Of a stretch of 64,000 bases of DNA, positions 17,185 to 27,200 are shown piece by piece. The stretch spans positions 25,782 through 89,781 of the forward strand of contig JAGRGY010000031.1 in the NCBI GenBank assembly GCA_020445255.1, written 5' to 3'. The stretch comes from Gammaproteobacteria bacterium. GTDB taxonomy: Bacteria > Pseudomonadota > Gammaproteobacteria > Chromatiales > Chromatiaceae. The position numbers and the translations under genes are program-made. Each line of letters begins with the position of its first letter. Position 1 is the first letter of the stretch. The notes beneath the pieces were generated by a model. The model saw only the letters and a list, made by a program, of their open reading frames with translations, was not told where the DNA came from and ran no database searches.

Positions 17185-17478
17185 TCAAACCGTTGCCGGT
17201 GTCTCGTCGCGTTCGTGCGACGACGTACCGGGTTCCCCGTCCCAAAAGTCGATGATGCCGCCGATGGTGAGATCGGTAAGGACATCGAAATCACCCGCCG
17301 CGTAGCGCGCAGCCGAGCCGCTGACGGTGAACACCTGGTTGCCGCGCCGCGCACCGACCGGGTCTACGGCGACCTGACGCCTGCCATTGGCGTCTCGCAG
17401 CACACGCAGGCTGACCTGTTGCAGTCCGTCGACGCGGCGCGTACACACCAGCGGTGACTCGACCTGGAAGATGTCCAT
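17185..17478 (-). CDS. csoS4B: Carboxysome vertex protein CsoS4B
   Basis: A 97-residue pentamer-forming BMV (EutN/CcmL) protein that caps the twelve vertices of the icosahedral shell. It has the family pattern MDIFQVESPLVCTRRVDGL, VAVDPVGARRGNQVFTVSGSAAR and LTIGGIIDFWD. The ATG is fused to the csoS4A stop (TGATG), so translation is coupled. The C-terminus is a short acidic extension. Confidence 0.94.
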   Translation of the reverse strand: MDIFQVESPLVCTRRVDGLQQVSLRVLRDANGRRQVAVDPVGARRGNQVFTVSGSAARYAAGDFDVLTDLTIGGIIDFWDGEPGTSSHERDETPATV

Positions 17479-17732
17479 CAGGCGCTCTCCTCCGGCGGCC
17501 ACCGATCGATGATGCCGACGATGGTCAGGTCGCTCGGGTATTCCTTGCTGCCGGCCGCCTCGCGCGCCGCGGAACTGCCGACGCAGATCACCCAATCGCC
17601 TGGAATACAGCCGACGGCGTCGACGGCGACCACCGTCGCGGACCCGTCGCGCACGACCTGCAGATGCTTGTGTTCGAGGCCGGGGATGCGATTGGTCGCG
17701 ACCAGCGGCCGTTCAACCTGACAGATCTTCAT
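17478..17732 (-). CDS. csoS4A: Carboxysome vertex protein CsoS4A
   Basis: An 84-residue BMV pentamer protein: MKICQVERPLVATNRIPGLE, VVAVDAVGCIPGDWVICVGSSAARE, LTIVGIIDRW. It starts in a TGATG overlap with the csoSCA stop and ends in a TGATG overlap with csoS4B. These junctions set the start at 17732 rather than the upstream ATG. Vertex proteins are needed for a sealed, CO2-retaining shell. Confidence 0.94.
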   Translation of the reverse strand: MKICQVERPLVATNRIPGLEHKHLQVVRDGSATVVAVDAVGCIPGDWVICVGSSAAREAAGSKEYPSDLTIVGIIDRWPPEESA

Positions 17733-19243
17733 CAGTGCGCCCCCGCCTTGGACTCGGCATTGACGGTACATTCGAGCACCTCGATCGCGGCGTCCGCACT
17801 ACAGTCGCGTACGACCTGCATCACATGCAGCATGCCGCGCCCAGAGAGGTCTGCATATCGCGTCTGCAGCGCGTCGGTGACCCGCTGGCAGTGATCGATG
17901 GCACGGTCGCGCGCCCCCGGCACCTGGCCGTGGTAGTCGAACCGGACGACAATCGGCACCGGCAGGCCGTGACTGACATTCAGCCCGGTGAAGATCTTGA
18001 TGCCGACATCGAGATCCTGCGTCGCCTCCTCGACCGTGTCGAGGTACGCGAAATACATCAGGTTGCGCAGCTGGATCTCCTCGAAACCGACCCCGGCGCC
18101 GATGAAGCGCTCGGCGTGGCCGATGTCGGCATAGTGCCGGCCGTGGTAGCCGCGCACGTACGCGATCTGCGACACATTGTTCTCGATCAGCCGCGCAATC
18201 AGCTGCGCCATGCCCGGTGCGACATCCGCCGCGGCGTTGCGCACGGCGTCATCGATCGCGCGCACCGCCTGCGCAGCCTGCTGGCGCGCGGTAGCGTCGA
18301 ACAGCTCTAGCGCATCGACGAAGCGGTCCAGTTCGATCACGCCATTGCCATCGGGCACATGCACGCGAATCGCATCGGTGTCGGTATCGACGCCGATCAA
18401 CAGCAGGTCGATCGAGGCACCACAGCAGAAGCTGTTCTGGATGGCGCGCTGGAAGTCGAGCAGCTTGTTCAACCCGGCCGTCGCCGCACGCGTATCGTCG
18501 GAGCCGTGCGCCGCGCAGCCCTGATGCTGCGGATCGACGGAACTGAAGTGATACGCGACCGTCTTCAGGTAGCGCGTCGGCGCATCGGCCGTGTTGGGAC
18601 GACCCTCGCGGAAGCGGAGCATCTCGGTCTCGACCCATTTCTGGATGCTGTCCTCGATGTCGAACAGCGCACCGGCGTACGACTTGCGACGCACCGCACG
18701 GTGCGGCAGGCGCAGCACGTAGCGGATCACGTGTGCAAGACGTCCATCGGCGCATGGCGAGATGTCGAGCGTGTGAAAGCCGCAGGACTGCAGGAAGGCG
18801 TCGAAATCACCCCGGTCGTCCAGCGCGAGCGGATCGCTGGCGAAGAACTCGTCGCAGTAGCGGCGATAGGTCGCGAACACGCACCAGGCAAACAGTCGAC
18901 GCATGTCGAGCTGCTCGACCCACGCATCGCTGAGGATGTCGCGCGGCAATTCGAAACCGAGTTCGCGGCGTGCGATGTCCTGTGCCAGTGACTCAAACGC
19001 CTCTTCGTGCTGCAGCGCGGAGACGCGCTTCAGCGTCGGCACGATCGCGTCGAACGCCGACTTGATGCCGCGCTCGTAGTCGTACAGGCGCGCGTTCTCG
19101 CGCTCGCGGCACAGCACGTGGCCGGCCTGAGCATGCGGGCGCGAGGCGATCGTGCCGCCGCCGACCGCACCGGGCCGCCGCAGCGGCGCGGTTCCGGCCG
19201 CGCGTGCCCGTGTGCCCGTCGATGGATTGAATGCGCGTTGCAT
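17732..19243 (-). CDS. csoSCA: Carboxysomal carbonic anhydrase CsoSCA
   Basis: A 503-residue epsilon-class (beta-related) carbonic anhydrase, formerly CsoS3, that converts bicarbonate to CO2 inside the shell. The Zn ligands are visible in order: Cys in HTLDISPCADGR, His in GCAAHGSDDTR and Cys in NSFCCGASIDLL; the Asp-Arg dyad lies in ADGRLAH. An N-terminal helical region (residues 1-130), a catalytic domain and a degenerate C-terminal half domain give the standard length of about 500-515. The N-terminal tail is basic and disordered, consistent with RubisCO binding. It is 24 nt downstream of csoS2. Confidence 0.95.
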   Translation of the reverse strand: MQRAFNPSTGTRARAAGTAPLRRPGAVGGGTIASRPHAQAGHVLCRERENARLYDYERGIKSAFDAIVPTLKRVSALQHEEAFESLAQDIARRELGFELPRDILSDAWVEQLDMRRLFAWCVFATYRRYCDEFFASDPLALDDRGDFDAFLQSCGFHTLDISPCADGRLAHVIRYVLRLPHRAVRRKSYAGALFDIEDSIQKWVETEMLRFREGRPNTADAPTRYLKTVAYHFSSVDPQHQGCAAHGSDDTRAATAGLNKLLDFQRAIQNSFCCGASIDLLLIGVDTDTDAIRVHVPDGNGVIELDRFVDALELFDATARQQAAQAVRAIDDAVRNAAADVAPGMAQLIARLIENNVSQIAYVRGYHGRHYADIGHAERFIGAGVGFEEIQLRNLMYFAYLDTVEEATQDLDVGIKIFTGLNVSHGLPVPIVVRFDYHGQVPGARDRAIDHCQRVTDALQTRYADLSGRGMLHVMQVVRDCSADAAIEVLECTVNAESKAGAH

Positions 19244-19267
19244 TGCCGTCTAGATCCTTGCCGGCGC

Positions 19268-21556
19268 TCAGCCGCGGGCCCCGCCTGAATAGGTAATCAG
19301 CGCGCCCTTCTCGGTGTTGCCGCTGCCACCGGTGACCTTGCTGACCGGATCCGGCAGGTCGTCGTTGCGCGCGCCTGCCAGGCGTGCGGCCATCGCGACC
19401 ACGGGCCCACCGCGGCGGCTTGGGTTGCGCGCCTTCGCCGAGGCACCCTCGGTACCGGTCACACGGTCACCGCGGTCCCAGTCATCGCCGGTAATCTTGA
19501 GCCCGGCACTGATGCCCTCGCCGGTGATGCGCGATTTGACACGTCCTTCGACCAACGGCGCCTCGACGTGGATATCGCTATTCAGCGGTTCGCGACGGCC
19601 GAAGCGTGCCTCCTCGGTTCCGGTCACCCGTCCGGGCGCCTTGCCGAAGGGCCCGGTGATCTGGCCCTGTTCATAGCGCGATCCCGTGATACCGCCGGCG
19701 GCCGGCGGCGACTCGCTCGCATGCATCGGCGGCAAGACACTGAACTGGCCCCAGGGCGTGTCGCCGATGGGCTGCGGAAAATCGGGGCTGCCCGGCTCCG
19801 CCGCGGTGGCCGGACAGGCCGCCGCCGACTGGTCGGCGCCGACATACGGCGTGCCGCTGACGGTCTCGCAGGCACCTTTCGAGTCACCGGTCATCTTGCC
19901 GGCGATCGATGGCTGCAGGCCGGTCATGACGGCGCCGCTCGTGCGCTTGCTCGGCCGCATACGGGCATCGGAATCGAAATAGTTGTCGGACTCGCAGTGA
20001 TTGCGGTACTGCTCGGCGCCGGCATACGGGGTACCCGTGATCGCCTTGCAGGTACCCGGTTCGTCGCCGGTCACGCGCTGCGAGCGCCCGGTCATGGTGC
20101 CGCTTACTGCCTTGCCGCCGAACGTCTGCGACAGGCCGACCTTCTGGTCGGTCGGCGCCGGCGTTGCGGCGCAGAAATCGCGAAACTGCTCCTGGCCGAT
20201 GTAGTCGTCGCCGGTAATGTTGCGGCAGCTGCCCGGCTCGTCACCGGTCATGCGCGCGCCGCGACCGACCATCGTGCCGGTGACTCCACCACCGCGCAAC
20301 GTCGCGCTGCGGCCGACCTTGGCCGGCGCCTTGCCGTCGCCGAGTTGCATGTACTGTGTGCCGGTCAGCTCGCGCTGGGCGCCGACCTCGTCACCCGTCA
20401 CCCGGTCCGAGCGACCGACGTTGTTGCCGGTGACGGCCTTGCCTTTGCGCGTCTCGCTGCGGCTGAATTTGGCGGGTCCCGCCTCGCTGCGCGTACCGCA
20501 GAACGCCTCGCCCTGCGCCGCGCCGACATACTCAGTGCCGGTCACGCGCTTGCAGGTGCCGGGTTCGTCGCCGGTCACACGCTTGCTGCGGCCCACCTTG
20601 TTGCCGGTCACGCTGTTGCCACGCGCCGTCGAGCTGACGCCGACACGCCGCACGCCCTTGCCGGGCTCGCTCTGGCAGAATTCGCGAAAGATATCCGCAC
20701 CCATGTACTCGGTGCCGGTCACGGCGCGGCAGGTGCTCGGTTCGTCGCCGGTCACGCTGCGGCTGCGGCCGACCATCGTGCCGGTCACGGTCTGGCCGTG
20801 CGTGGTCTCGCTGGCACCGACCTTCCATGTTGCGTCCTGCGCGGCTGCCGTGTTCTGGCCGCGCGTCGGGCGCTGGCGACCGCAGGGTTCGGATTTCTTC
20901 TGCCCGGCGTTGCCACGCTTGCTGCGCTGGTCACGCAGCACGCGCGCCAGTTCACGTCCGGTCAGATCCGGATTGGTCGCACGCGCGGTCTGCGCGGCGG
21001 TCATGCCCTTCGCACTCACACCGGCCTTACCACGCGACGACTGCGCACGACGACGCGCCAGCGAGGCCGCACGCGTCGGATTGGTGGCGACACTCGGGCG
21101 ACGCGTGCCGCGCGGCTTGGCGCGACCGTTGCCGGCCGACGGCATGGAGGTAGACGGCGCCGCTGCCGCAGCCTCGTCGCGCCTGCCTTTGCAGCCGCAA
21201 CCGCAGCCTTCGCCCTTGCGTTCGGCAACCGCGCCATCTGCAGACGACGGCTTAGGCGCCGCTGCCTGGTCGGACGGCCGGGTGCGCACGCGATCCTTGC
21301 TCTGCACCGCAACCTTGCCGCGGCTCGACATCGCCTTGCGACGAGCCAGTGACGCCGCACGCCCGCTCCTGGCGCCGGATACGGGTGCCGGGCTTGGCGC
21401 GCGGGTCGGTGCGGGTGCGGCCGCAGGCGCAGCCGGTGCGGCAGCGGCCTGCGCCGGCGACGTCACTGCCGCCTTGCCGGCACTCGACATCGCCTTGCGC
21501 CGCGCGAGCGCCAACGCCCGACCACTCAACCCCTGTGCACCGCCCTGCTGTTTCAT
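19268..21556 (-). CDS. csoS2: Carboxysome scaffold protein CsoS2
   Basis: A 762-residue intrinsically disordered scaffold that links RubisCO to the shell. The N-terminal region has four basic RubisCO-binding repeats (GRALALARRKAMSSAGK, RAASLARRKAMSSRGK, RAASLARRRAQSSRGK and GRELARVLRDQRSKRG). The middle region has repeated modules of the form VTGTMVGRS..VTGDEPGTC..VTGTEYVGA, some six or seven copies with paired cysteines. The C-terminal region (from about residue 590) includes the conserved ITGPFGKAPGRVTGTEEARFG, which anchors to the shell, and an end peptide KGALITYSGGARG. AGGTGA precedes the ATG. I do not see a convincing slippery site for the frameshift that gives two forms in some species. 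Confidence 0.96.
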   Translation of the reverse strand: MKQQGGAQGLSGRALALARRKAMSSAGKAAVTSPAQAAAAPAAPAAAPAPTRAPSPAPVSGARSGRAASLARRKAMSSRGKVAVQSKDRVRTRPSDQAAAPKPSSADGAVAERKGEGCGCGCKGRRDEAAAAAPSTSMPSAGNGRAKPRGTRRPSVATNPTRAASLARRRAQSSRGKAGVSAKGMTAAQTARATNPDLTGRELARVLRDQRSKRGNAGQKKSEPCGRQRPTRGQNTAAAQDATWKVGASETTHGQTVTGTMVGRSRSVTGDEPSTCRAVTGTEYMGADIFREFCQSEPGKGVRRVGVSSTARGNSVTGNKVGRSKRVTGDEPGTCKRVTGTEYVGAAQGEAFCGTRSEAGPAKFSRSETRKGKAVTGNNVGRSDRVTGDEVGAQRELTGTQYMQLGDGKAPAKVGRSATLRGGGVTGTMVGRGARMTGDEPGSCRNITGDDYIGQEQFRDFCAATPAPTDQKVGLSQTFGGKAVSGTMTGRSQRVTGDEPGTCKAITGTPYAGAEQYRNHCESDNYFDSDARMRPSKRTSGAVMTGLQPSIAGKMTGDSKGACETVSGTPYVGADQSAAACPATAAEPGSPDFPQPIGDTPWGQFSVLPPMHASESPPAAGGITGSRYEQGQITGPFGKAPGRVTGTEEARFGRREPLNSDIHVEAPLVEGRVKSRITGEGISAGLKITGDDWDRGDRVTGTEGASAKARNPSRRGGPVVAMAARLAGARNDDLPDPVSKVTGGSGNTEKGALITYSGGARG

Positions 21557-21630
21557 GCTGTCACCTGTCTTTCTGGCTGTCTTTCTGGCTGCTGAACGTG
21601 ATGTGTCGCAACGCCGTCGCCGTCCTGGCG

Positions 21631-21972
21631 TCAGGCGCGGCCTTCGTAGACCACGAACGCGACACCCTGGCTCTGGCTGTAGTTGTCGTAGCCGAGCAGG
21701 CGCACGTGGTGGTCCGGGTAGGCGCGGTGGCAGGCCTCGAGTTCGGCCACGACGTTGCCCAGGTCCTGCTCACCGAAGAACGGCAGCTTCCACATCGTCC
21801 AGTAGTGGTTGAAGGCACCGCTCGGGTGCTCGTGCTCGATCGCCGGCGTCCAGCCCTGTGCGATCAGGTATGCGATCTGGTCGTAGACCTCGTCCTGCGA
21901 AAGCTTGGGCAGAAAGCCGAACGTCTCGAGCGTCTGCGCGGTCTGGAAGTCACCCATGGTTGTGTTTGGCAT
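21631..21972 (-). CDS. cbbS: RubisCO small subunit, form IAc
   Basis: A 113-residue CbbS with the carboxysomal form IA pattern: [47 protein letters not shown], and [12 protein letters not shown]. Eight CbbL and eight CbbS subunits form the holoenzyme. GAGGA lies 9 nt before the ATG. It is 54 nt downstream of cbbL and 74 nt before csoS2. The SSU-like protein at 11.9 kb is its diverged relative. Confidence 0.97.
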   Translation of the reverse strand: MPNTTMGDFQTAQTLETFGFLPKLSQDEVYDQIAYLIAQGWTPAIEHEHPSGAFNHYWTMWKLPFFGEQDLGNVVAELEACHRAYPDHHVRLLGYDNYSQSQGVAFVVYEGRA

Positions 21973-22026
21973 CAGTCATTCCTCAATTACGTAAGGTTCA
22001 GTTGCACGCGTGTTGCCGGCCTTCGA

Positions 22027-23442
22027 TCAGCCGACGTCCAGCTTGTCCACGGTGTCGAACTCGAACTTGATCTCCTTCCAGGTCTCCATCGCGATCGCCA
22101 GTTCGGGGCTGCTCTTCGCGGCCTCGGTCAGGATGTCGCGTGCCTCTTTCTCGATCTCGCGGCCCTGGTTGCGTGCCTTGACCGACGCCTCCAGCGCGAC
22201 GCGGTTGGCAGCGGCGCCAGCAGCGTTGCCCCACGGGTGACCCTGGGTGCCGCCACCGAACTGCAGCATCGAGTCGTCGCCGAAGATCGTGACCAGTGCG
22301 GGCATATGCCACACGTGGATACCGCCGGAAGCAACGGCCATGACGCCGGGCAGCGAGCCCCAGTCCTGGTCGAAGAACACGCCACGCGAGCGGTCTTCCG
22401 GTACGAACGATTCACGCAGCTGGTCGACGAAGCCGAGCGTCGACTGGCGGTCGCCCTCGAGCTTGCCGACGACGGTGCCGGTGTGCAGGTGGTCGCCGCC
22501 GGAAAGGCGCAGACACTTGGCCAGCACGCGGAAGTGGATACCGTGCTTCGGATGACGGTCGATTACCGCGTGCATCGCGCGGTGGATGTGCAGCAGCATG
22601 CCGTTGCGGCGGCACCAGTTGGCCAGGCCGGTGTTGGCGGTGAAGCCGCCGGTCAGGAAGTCGTGCATGATGATCGGGCAGCCGACTTCCTTGGCGAACT
22701 CGGCGCGCTGGTACATCTGTTCCGGGTCCGGCGCGGTGACGTTCAGGTAGTGACCCTTGCGCTCGCCGGTCTCCTGCTGGGCCTTCTGGATGGCCTCGCC
22801 GACGAACTCGAAGCGGTCGCGCCAGCGCATGAACGGCTGCGAGTTGACGTTCTCGTCGTCCTTGGTCATGTCGAGACCGCCACGCAGACATTCGTAGACC
22901 GCACGGCCGTAGTTCTTCGCCGACAGACCCAGCTTCGGCTTGATCGTGGCGCCCAGCATCGGGCGGCCGTACTTGTTCAGACGATCGCGCTCGACCTGGA
23001 TGCCGGCCGGCGGTCCGCCGCAGGTCTTGATGTAGGCGATCGGGAAGCGAATGTCTTCAAGTCGCAGGTGACGCAGCGCCTTGAAGCCGAACACGTTGCC
23101 GACCAGCGAGGTCAGCACGTTGACCACGGAACCCTCTTCGAACAGGTCGATCGGGTAGGCGACGAAGGCGTAGAAGGACTCGGAGTCGCCGGGCACGTCC
23201 TCGATGCGGTAGGCGCGGCCCTTGTAGTACTCGAGGTCGGTCAGGAGTTCCGACCACACGGTACTCCAGGTGCCGGTCGACGATTCGGCGGCCACGGCGG
23301 CGGCAACCTCTTCACGCGGCACGCCCGGCTGCCCGGTACATTTGAAGCATGCGAGAAGGTCGGTATCGAGCGGTACGTAGTCCGGCGTCCAATACATGTC
23401 GCGGTATTCTTTTACACCCGCGTCATAGGTCTTAACAGCCAT
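22027..23442 (-). CDS. cbbL: RubisCO large subunit, form IAc
   Basis: A 471-residue catalytic subunit fixing CO2 onto ribulose-1,5-bisphosphate. The carbamylated-lysine motif is [17 protein letters not shown], loop 6 is in the [12 protein letters not shown] segment, and the [20 protein letters not shown] block matches form I. The Met in LDMTKDD and the direct csoS2 linkage mark the carboxysomal IAc subtype. The ATG at 23442 is preceded by AGGAG and gives the normal start [20 protein letters not shown]; the upstream in-frame ATG at 23535 would add a non-homologous leader. First gene of the twelve-gene carboxysome operon. Confidence 0.98.
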   Translation of the reverse strand: MAVKTYDAGVKEYRDMYWTPDYVPLDTDLLACFKCTGQPGVPREEVAAAVAAESSTGTWSTVWSELLTDLEYYKGRAYRIEDVPGDSESFYAFVAYPIDLFEEGSVVNVLTSLVGNVFGFKALRHLRLEDIRFPIAYIKTCGGPPAGIQVERDRLNKYGRPMLGATIKPKLGLSAKNYGRAVYECLRGGLDMTKDDENVNSQPFMRWRDRFEFVGEAIQKAQQETGERKGHYLNVTAPDPEQMYQRAEFAKEVGCPIIMHDFLTGGFTANTGLANWCRRNGMLLHIHRAMHAVIDRHPKHGIHFRVLAKCLRLSGGDHLHTGTVVGKLEGDRQSTLGFVDQLRESFVPEDRSRGVFFDQDWGSLPGVMAVASGGIHVWHMPALVTIFGDDSMLQFGGGTQGHPWGNAAGAAANRVALEASVKARNQGREIEKEARDILTEAAKSSPELAIAMETWKEIKFEFDTVDKLDVG

Positions 23443-23760
23443 GGTCAACTCCTGTTCGGTTGCTGGGTTGGCGGAGAGATAGGGGTTCCGTTGATGTGTA
23501 GCGAAGCATAGGTAGACTGGGACCGATGCTTCCAATAAATCCTATCTTCGATTTCAATAGATCATTGTCTATATATTGAGTGGCGGGGCCGCGGCGCGGT
23601 CTCGAGATGCCCGCACGTACCCCGGCGATTGGTATTGCGCCGAGCACGACGCCGCGTGCGTCGCTGCGCGGCAGGGCCTGGCGACCACGCGGCCAACTGC
23701 GCAGACAGCGCGCCAGCCGACCTACGGCACACGGATTCGACTCGCGTGCCTTGTGCCGGC
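23443..23760. promoter_or_regulatory. Upstream region of the carboxysome operon with inverted repeats
   Basis: About 320 nt between cbbL and the PII-like gene. An AT-rich block at 23530-23580 contrasts with the GC-rich remainder and includes TCAATA (23554-23559) paired with TATTGA (23574-23579), plus an inner CAAT-5-ATTG. It lies 112-137 nt before the cbbL ATG, a reasonable distance for CbbR sites. The leftover segment 23585-23760 shows no gene. Confidence 0.5.
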
Positions 23761-24087
23761 TCAGTTGCGGAACTTGACCATCCGCGTGACCTGGATATCC
23801 GAGATGAACACCACGCCTGAATGTTCGTTGTAGAAGGGTGCGAATCCCTGCAGGATCGGATTGACGAGCTCCTCGGGTACCGCCGCAACGATCATGATCA
23901 ACACGTCGTCTTCGTTGAACATCAGGTGGCCTTCGTGGAAACCGTGGCTACCCTTGCCTGACAGGTTGTTGATGATCGTGTAGCCCTTTACACCCGCGCG
24001 ATCGAGCAGGTCGGTCGCAAAGCTGCGGTGTTCGCCGCCGAGAATGATCTCGAGTTTCTTCAGCGGACTGAAGTTGAGGTTCTTCAT
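23761..24087 (-). CDS. PII-like protein of the DAB operon
   Basis: A 108-residue PII-superfamily protein (SFSPLKKLEIILGGEHRSFATDLLD type). The ferredoxin-like fold is indicated by LKKLEIILGGEH, GYTIINNLSGKGSHGF in the T-loop position and VLIMIVAAVPEELVNPILQGF. It ends FISDIQVTRMVKFRN. PII-like proteins next to bicarbonate transporters (as with SbtB, CPII) sense adenyl nucleotides and/or bicarbonate and gate uptake. The start at 24087 makes an ATGA overlap with dabA, which I prefer over the ATG at 24096. It is the last gene of the operon. Confidence 0.88.
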   Translation of the reverse strand: MKNLNFSPLKKLEIILGGEHRSFATDLLDRAGVKGYTIINNLSGKGSHGFHEGHLMFNEDDVLIMIVAAVPEELVNPILQGFAPFYNEHSGVVFISDIQVTRMVKFRN

Positions 24088-27000
24088 GTGCTGCATAGCT
24101 CCTGAAATATCGATTCGCCGTCGTCCGGAACCAGCGTGCGCCGGCGCCATTCGCCGTCATCGTAAAGACACACGGTGGATGCCTCCGGGTCGACGATCAG
24201 CAACCTGATCCAGCCGTTGCGCACCAGGCGCTTGACGGCCACCACGCCCTCTACCGCCTTTATTGCATGCTCGAACGGTGCTTCAATCACTGTGATCAGC
24301 CGCATCGGCTGGTGATAAGGCCTGCCGCCATCGAGCACGGTCTGCGCCGGAAGACCGGTGCGCAGATCGCTGAGATTGCCAGTCATCACACCGAAACGTC
24401 CGGCGACATTGTGGTAGACCTTGCTGCCGCTACCGAACCGCTCGTTGTCCACGGTGGAAAAGTAGTGCTCCATGTTGATCCACTGGCCGACCACGAGCGG
24501 TCCGGTGAGGATGTTTTCCAGCAGGCGCCGCTTGCGATCGACCCGGTAGTCGTATGAATGCAGGAAGGCGCGGCCGTCGAGCACCGTCGCCTGGGTCAGC
24601 GCGCGACGCCCGATGATGAAATAGGCATTGCGCGACAGGCCCCATTCGGGACGCACCTGCGACCAGTCCATCGAATTGCGCCGCGCGTTGCGGATCGCGG
24701 TTGCCGCGTCGGTGATGCGGGCATGCGGTTCGAGGCTGGGCAGGCGTTCCTGGGCGCACAGGCGCGATGCCGCACCCAGGCCGTTGCGCAGGCGATCAAG
24801 GTAGATCAGGTGCGAAGGCGGCAGCAGCGCCAGATCGTGCAGCTGGACCTCGTCGGTGGTCGTGTTATGCAGCGCCGGGACGAACCAGGCGTCATCCGGG
24901 ATATCGATACCCTTGCTGCGCAGGCGACGGCGCACCTCCGGCTTGTTGGCCATCTGCGCCAGTACGCGCGCGCTGACCAATCCGTGGCTGCCACCACAGG
25001 CACCACAATCCAGCGCTGATTCGTACGGGTTGTTCTCCGAACGACTGCCGTGGCCGACGAGCAGGATGAAGCGCGAGAAATTGTCGGTCAGCCCGATCGA
25101 CTGCAGCGCCTGTGTGACGAACCGTGTCTGTTCGTCGAGTGAGAAACCGATCCGCCCCAGACGCTCCAGCTGAAGCTGCGCGAACGCCTGGTTGATGCGG
25201 TAGGCCCCGCGCAGGCGCCCGATGAAGCGCTCGACCTGCGCACCGTCGATACCTGCCGCCGCCGCGAACGCGGGGCAGCCCGACTGGTGACCGAGTGCCG
25301 CCTCGCGCAGTTCGCGCACGATGTCGTCGGTGATGCGCTCGGGCTCGAGGCCGAAATCCTGTTCGACCGCCTTGACGATCACGGCGCGCTGCACCGCGCG
25401 CACGATCGAGTCGGCCTGATCGCGGCTGAGTTTGTCCTGCACCAGGTGCGTGGGTGGCTTTTCTTCGTGCAGGCGCTCGCGCCAGCGGTTGTAGCTCGTC
25501 GGCAGCAGCGTCTTGCCGAACATGTCGAAACCGAACAGCAGGCCGATCGCCTCGACCGTCACGAAGGGCGTCAGCACCGACTCCTTGAGCTCGTGCATTG
25601 CCTTTTCCAGTGCGGACAATGCGGCAGCGTCCTGTGCCCCGGTCGTCGTCATCTCGATGACCAGGTTCTTTGGCGTCAACAACACCGGGCAAAGGTGGTT
25701 TTCGCTCCCTTTGCCGAGCTCCATGAAGCTGACCGGCACACCGAAGAACCCGGCGATTCCGTAGGTTTCGTAGTCGCCAATCGATTCCAGACTGCGCCGC
25801 AGGCGCTCCGAGCGTGTGTCGATGCAGAATGCCGCCTTGGCAAACGGTCGCTTGTCGCGCGGCGGCGCATGCTCGAAATTGAGGCCGTGCAGCAGGCTAC
25901 CCATCGCCTTGGCCTCCATTGCCCGCAGCCAGATCATGCCCTCCTCGGCGCGGAACGTGCGCAGGCCGTCGAGCAGTGTGTTCAACTCGGCGACAGAAAG
26001 CGCCTTCAGCGCTTCAGACTGCTGCATGGCGGCGGCCAGCGAGCGCAGGCGTTCCGCCTGGCGCTGCGCGGCATGACGCTGTTTGCGTTCGTGGTAGTCG
26101 ACGAACACCTTGGCGATGTGCGTCCGGTCGCCGCGCAGCAGCGCGTCTTCAAGCGTGTGCGCCATCTCGCTGAACACATGCCGCGAGCGGAATTCCTGAC
26201 GCAGGTAGAACTCGAACGGATCGGCGTTGACGGCCTCGGACAGCGCACCGAGCGTGATCGGCATCCGTCCCTTCGCACGTTTGCGCAGCAGGGTCAGCGC
26301 GAGCAGCATCCGCACGGCCATGTAGTCGACCAGATCGCCCGGATAACGCTGTTCCCAGTAGTAGTTGCTGGCGTTCGAACGCCAGCGAATGAAACCGGCC
26401 CAACCGTGCAGGCGCGCGAGTTCCTGGGTGAAATACGACACCCAGCCGTCTTCGGGCACATCGAGGGACTCCAGCACCAGCGCAATCACGTTTTCGGGCG
26501 AATGATCCACGCCGTTTGCCGCATTGCGCAGGAGCGTGTCGAGCGTACGTCGCACGTCCTGGCCCGCAACATCGAGCCAGGCACCGAAGAAGCCGCGTTC
26601 GCGCTCGGGCATGGTCCAGATCGACTGGCCCTCGTCGAAGAAATCGAGACAGGCGCGGATCACGCGTTCGTCGAGTTCGGTGCCGATGTCGGTCCCGTAC
26701 AGGCTGTCGATGACCTCATAGATGGGTCGTCCGAGCACGATCTCGTGCTGCAGCCGATGGGTGAGGTCGTCCGCATCCATTCGCCCGGCCTGCCAGACTT
26801 CGCCGTGCAGCGCTGCGTGCACGGCGTCACCCTCGGCGACGCCATCGTCTTCGACCACCGAGCAATCTCGGCGCGTCATTTCTGTGACGAGCCAGTCGCC
26901 GAGGTCGAACGGCAACTGCGGGCTGTGTATTGCGACAAACCGTCGGATTCCGGCCTCGAGCGCGGCCCGATCCACCTGGCCGTCCGCAAGGTAGCGTTGG

Positions 27001-27200
27001 TAGACGGTGCGCGGCAGGAAGCCACGCGCATGAAACAGGCGCTCTCCTTTTGCCACCGCCTTGTCGAACGGGAGCTGCTCCAGGCCGTGCAGCGGGTTGT
27101 GGTGAATGAACGCGCGCATCGGCCAGAAGAACGGCACCGGCTCGCCGGCGACATAGATCATCGCCCGTACACGCAGTTTCTGGCCGATAGGCGGACTCAT
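24084..27200 (-). CDS. dabA: DabA, carbonic-anhydrase-like subunit of the DAB inorganic carbon pump
   Basis: A 1038-residue DUF2309 protein. DabA couples to DabB and is thought to hydrate CO2 to bicarbonate in one direction, energised by ion flow. Zinc-site candidates resembling beta-carbonic anhydrases are Cys and Asp in AAFCIDTRSERLR (near residues 458-460), His in LLVGHGSRSENN (near 717) and Cys in SALDCGACGGSHG (near 729). The start MSPPIGQKLRVRAMIYVAGE at 27200 overlaps the preceding stop by 4 nt (ATGA), and the gene ends in an ATGA overlap with the PII-like gene. It is cytoplasmic or membrane-peripheral; there are no clear membrane helices. Confidence 0.95.
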   Translation of the reverse strand: MSPPIGQKLRVRAMIYVAGEPVPFFWPMRAFIHHNPLHGLEQLPFDKAVAKGERLFHARGFLPRTVYQRYLADGQVDRAALEAGIRRFVAIHSPQLPFDLGDWLVTEMTRRDCSVVEDDGVAEGDAVHAALHGEVWQAGRMDADDLTHRLQHEIVLGRPIYEVIDSLYGTDIGTELDERVIRACLDFFDEGQSIWTMPERERGFFGAWLDVAGQDVRRTLDTLLRNAANGVDHSPENVIALVLESLDVPEDGWVSYFTQELARLHGWAGFIRWRSNASNYYWEQRYPGDLVDYMAVRMLLALTLLRKRAKGRMPITLGALSEAVNADPFEFYLRQEFRSRHVFSEMAHTLEDALLRGDRTHIAKVFVDYHERKQRHAAQRQAERLRSLAAAMQQSEALKALSVAELNTLLDGLRTFRAEEGMIWLRAMEAKAMGSLLHGLNFEHAPPRDKRPFAKAAFCIDTRSERLRRSLESIGDYETYGIAGFFGVPVSFMELGKGSENHLCPVLLTPKNLVIEMTTTGAQDAAALSALEKAMHELKESVLTPFVTVEAIGLLFGFDMFGKTLLPTSYNRWRERLHEEKPPTHLVQDKLSRDQADSIVRAVQRAVIVKAVEQDFGLEPERITDDIVRELREAALGHQSGCPAFAAAAGIDGAQVERFIGRLRGAYRINQAFAQLQLERLGRIGFSLDEQTRFVTQALQSIGLTDNFSRFILLVGHGSRSENNPYESALDCGACGGSHGLVSARVLAQMANKPEVRRRLRSKGIDIPDDAWFVPALHNTTTDEVQLHDLALLPPSHLIYLDRLRNGLGAASRLCAQERLPSLEPHARITDAATAIRNARRNSMDWSQVRPEWGLSRNAYFIIGRRALTQATVLDGRAFLHSYDYRVDRKRRLLENILTGPLVVGQWINMEHYFSTVDNERFGSGSKVYHNVAGRFGVMTGNLSDLRTGLPAQTVLDGGRPYHQPMRLITVIEAPFEHAIKAVEGVVAVKRLVRNGWIRLLIVDPEASTVCLYDDGEWRRRTLVPDDGESIFQELCST

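Noticed and set aside
19776..19784. T4 run in csoS2 as a possible programmed frameshift site
   Set aside because: The codons GAT TTT CCG do not form a standard X XXY YYZ slippery heptamer in frame, and no clear downstream structure was seen.
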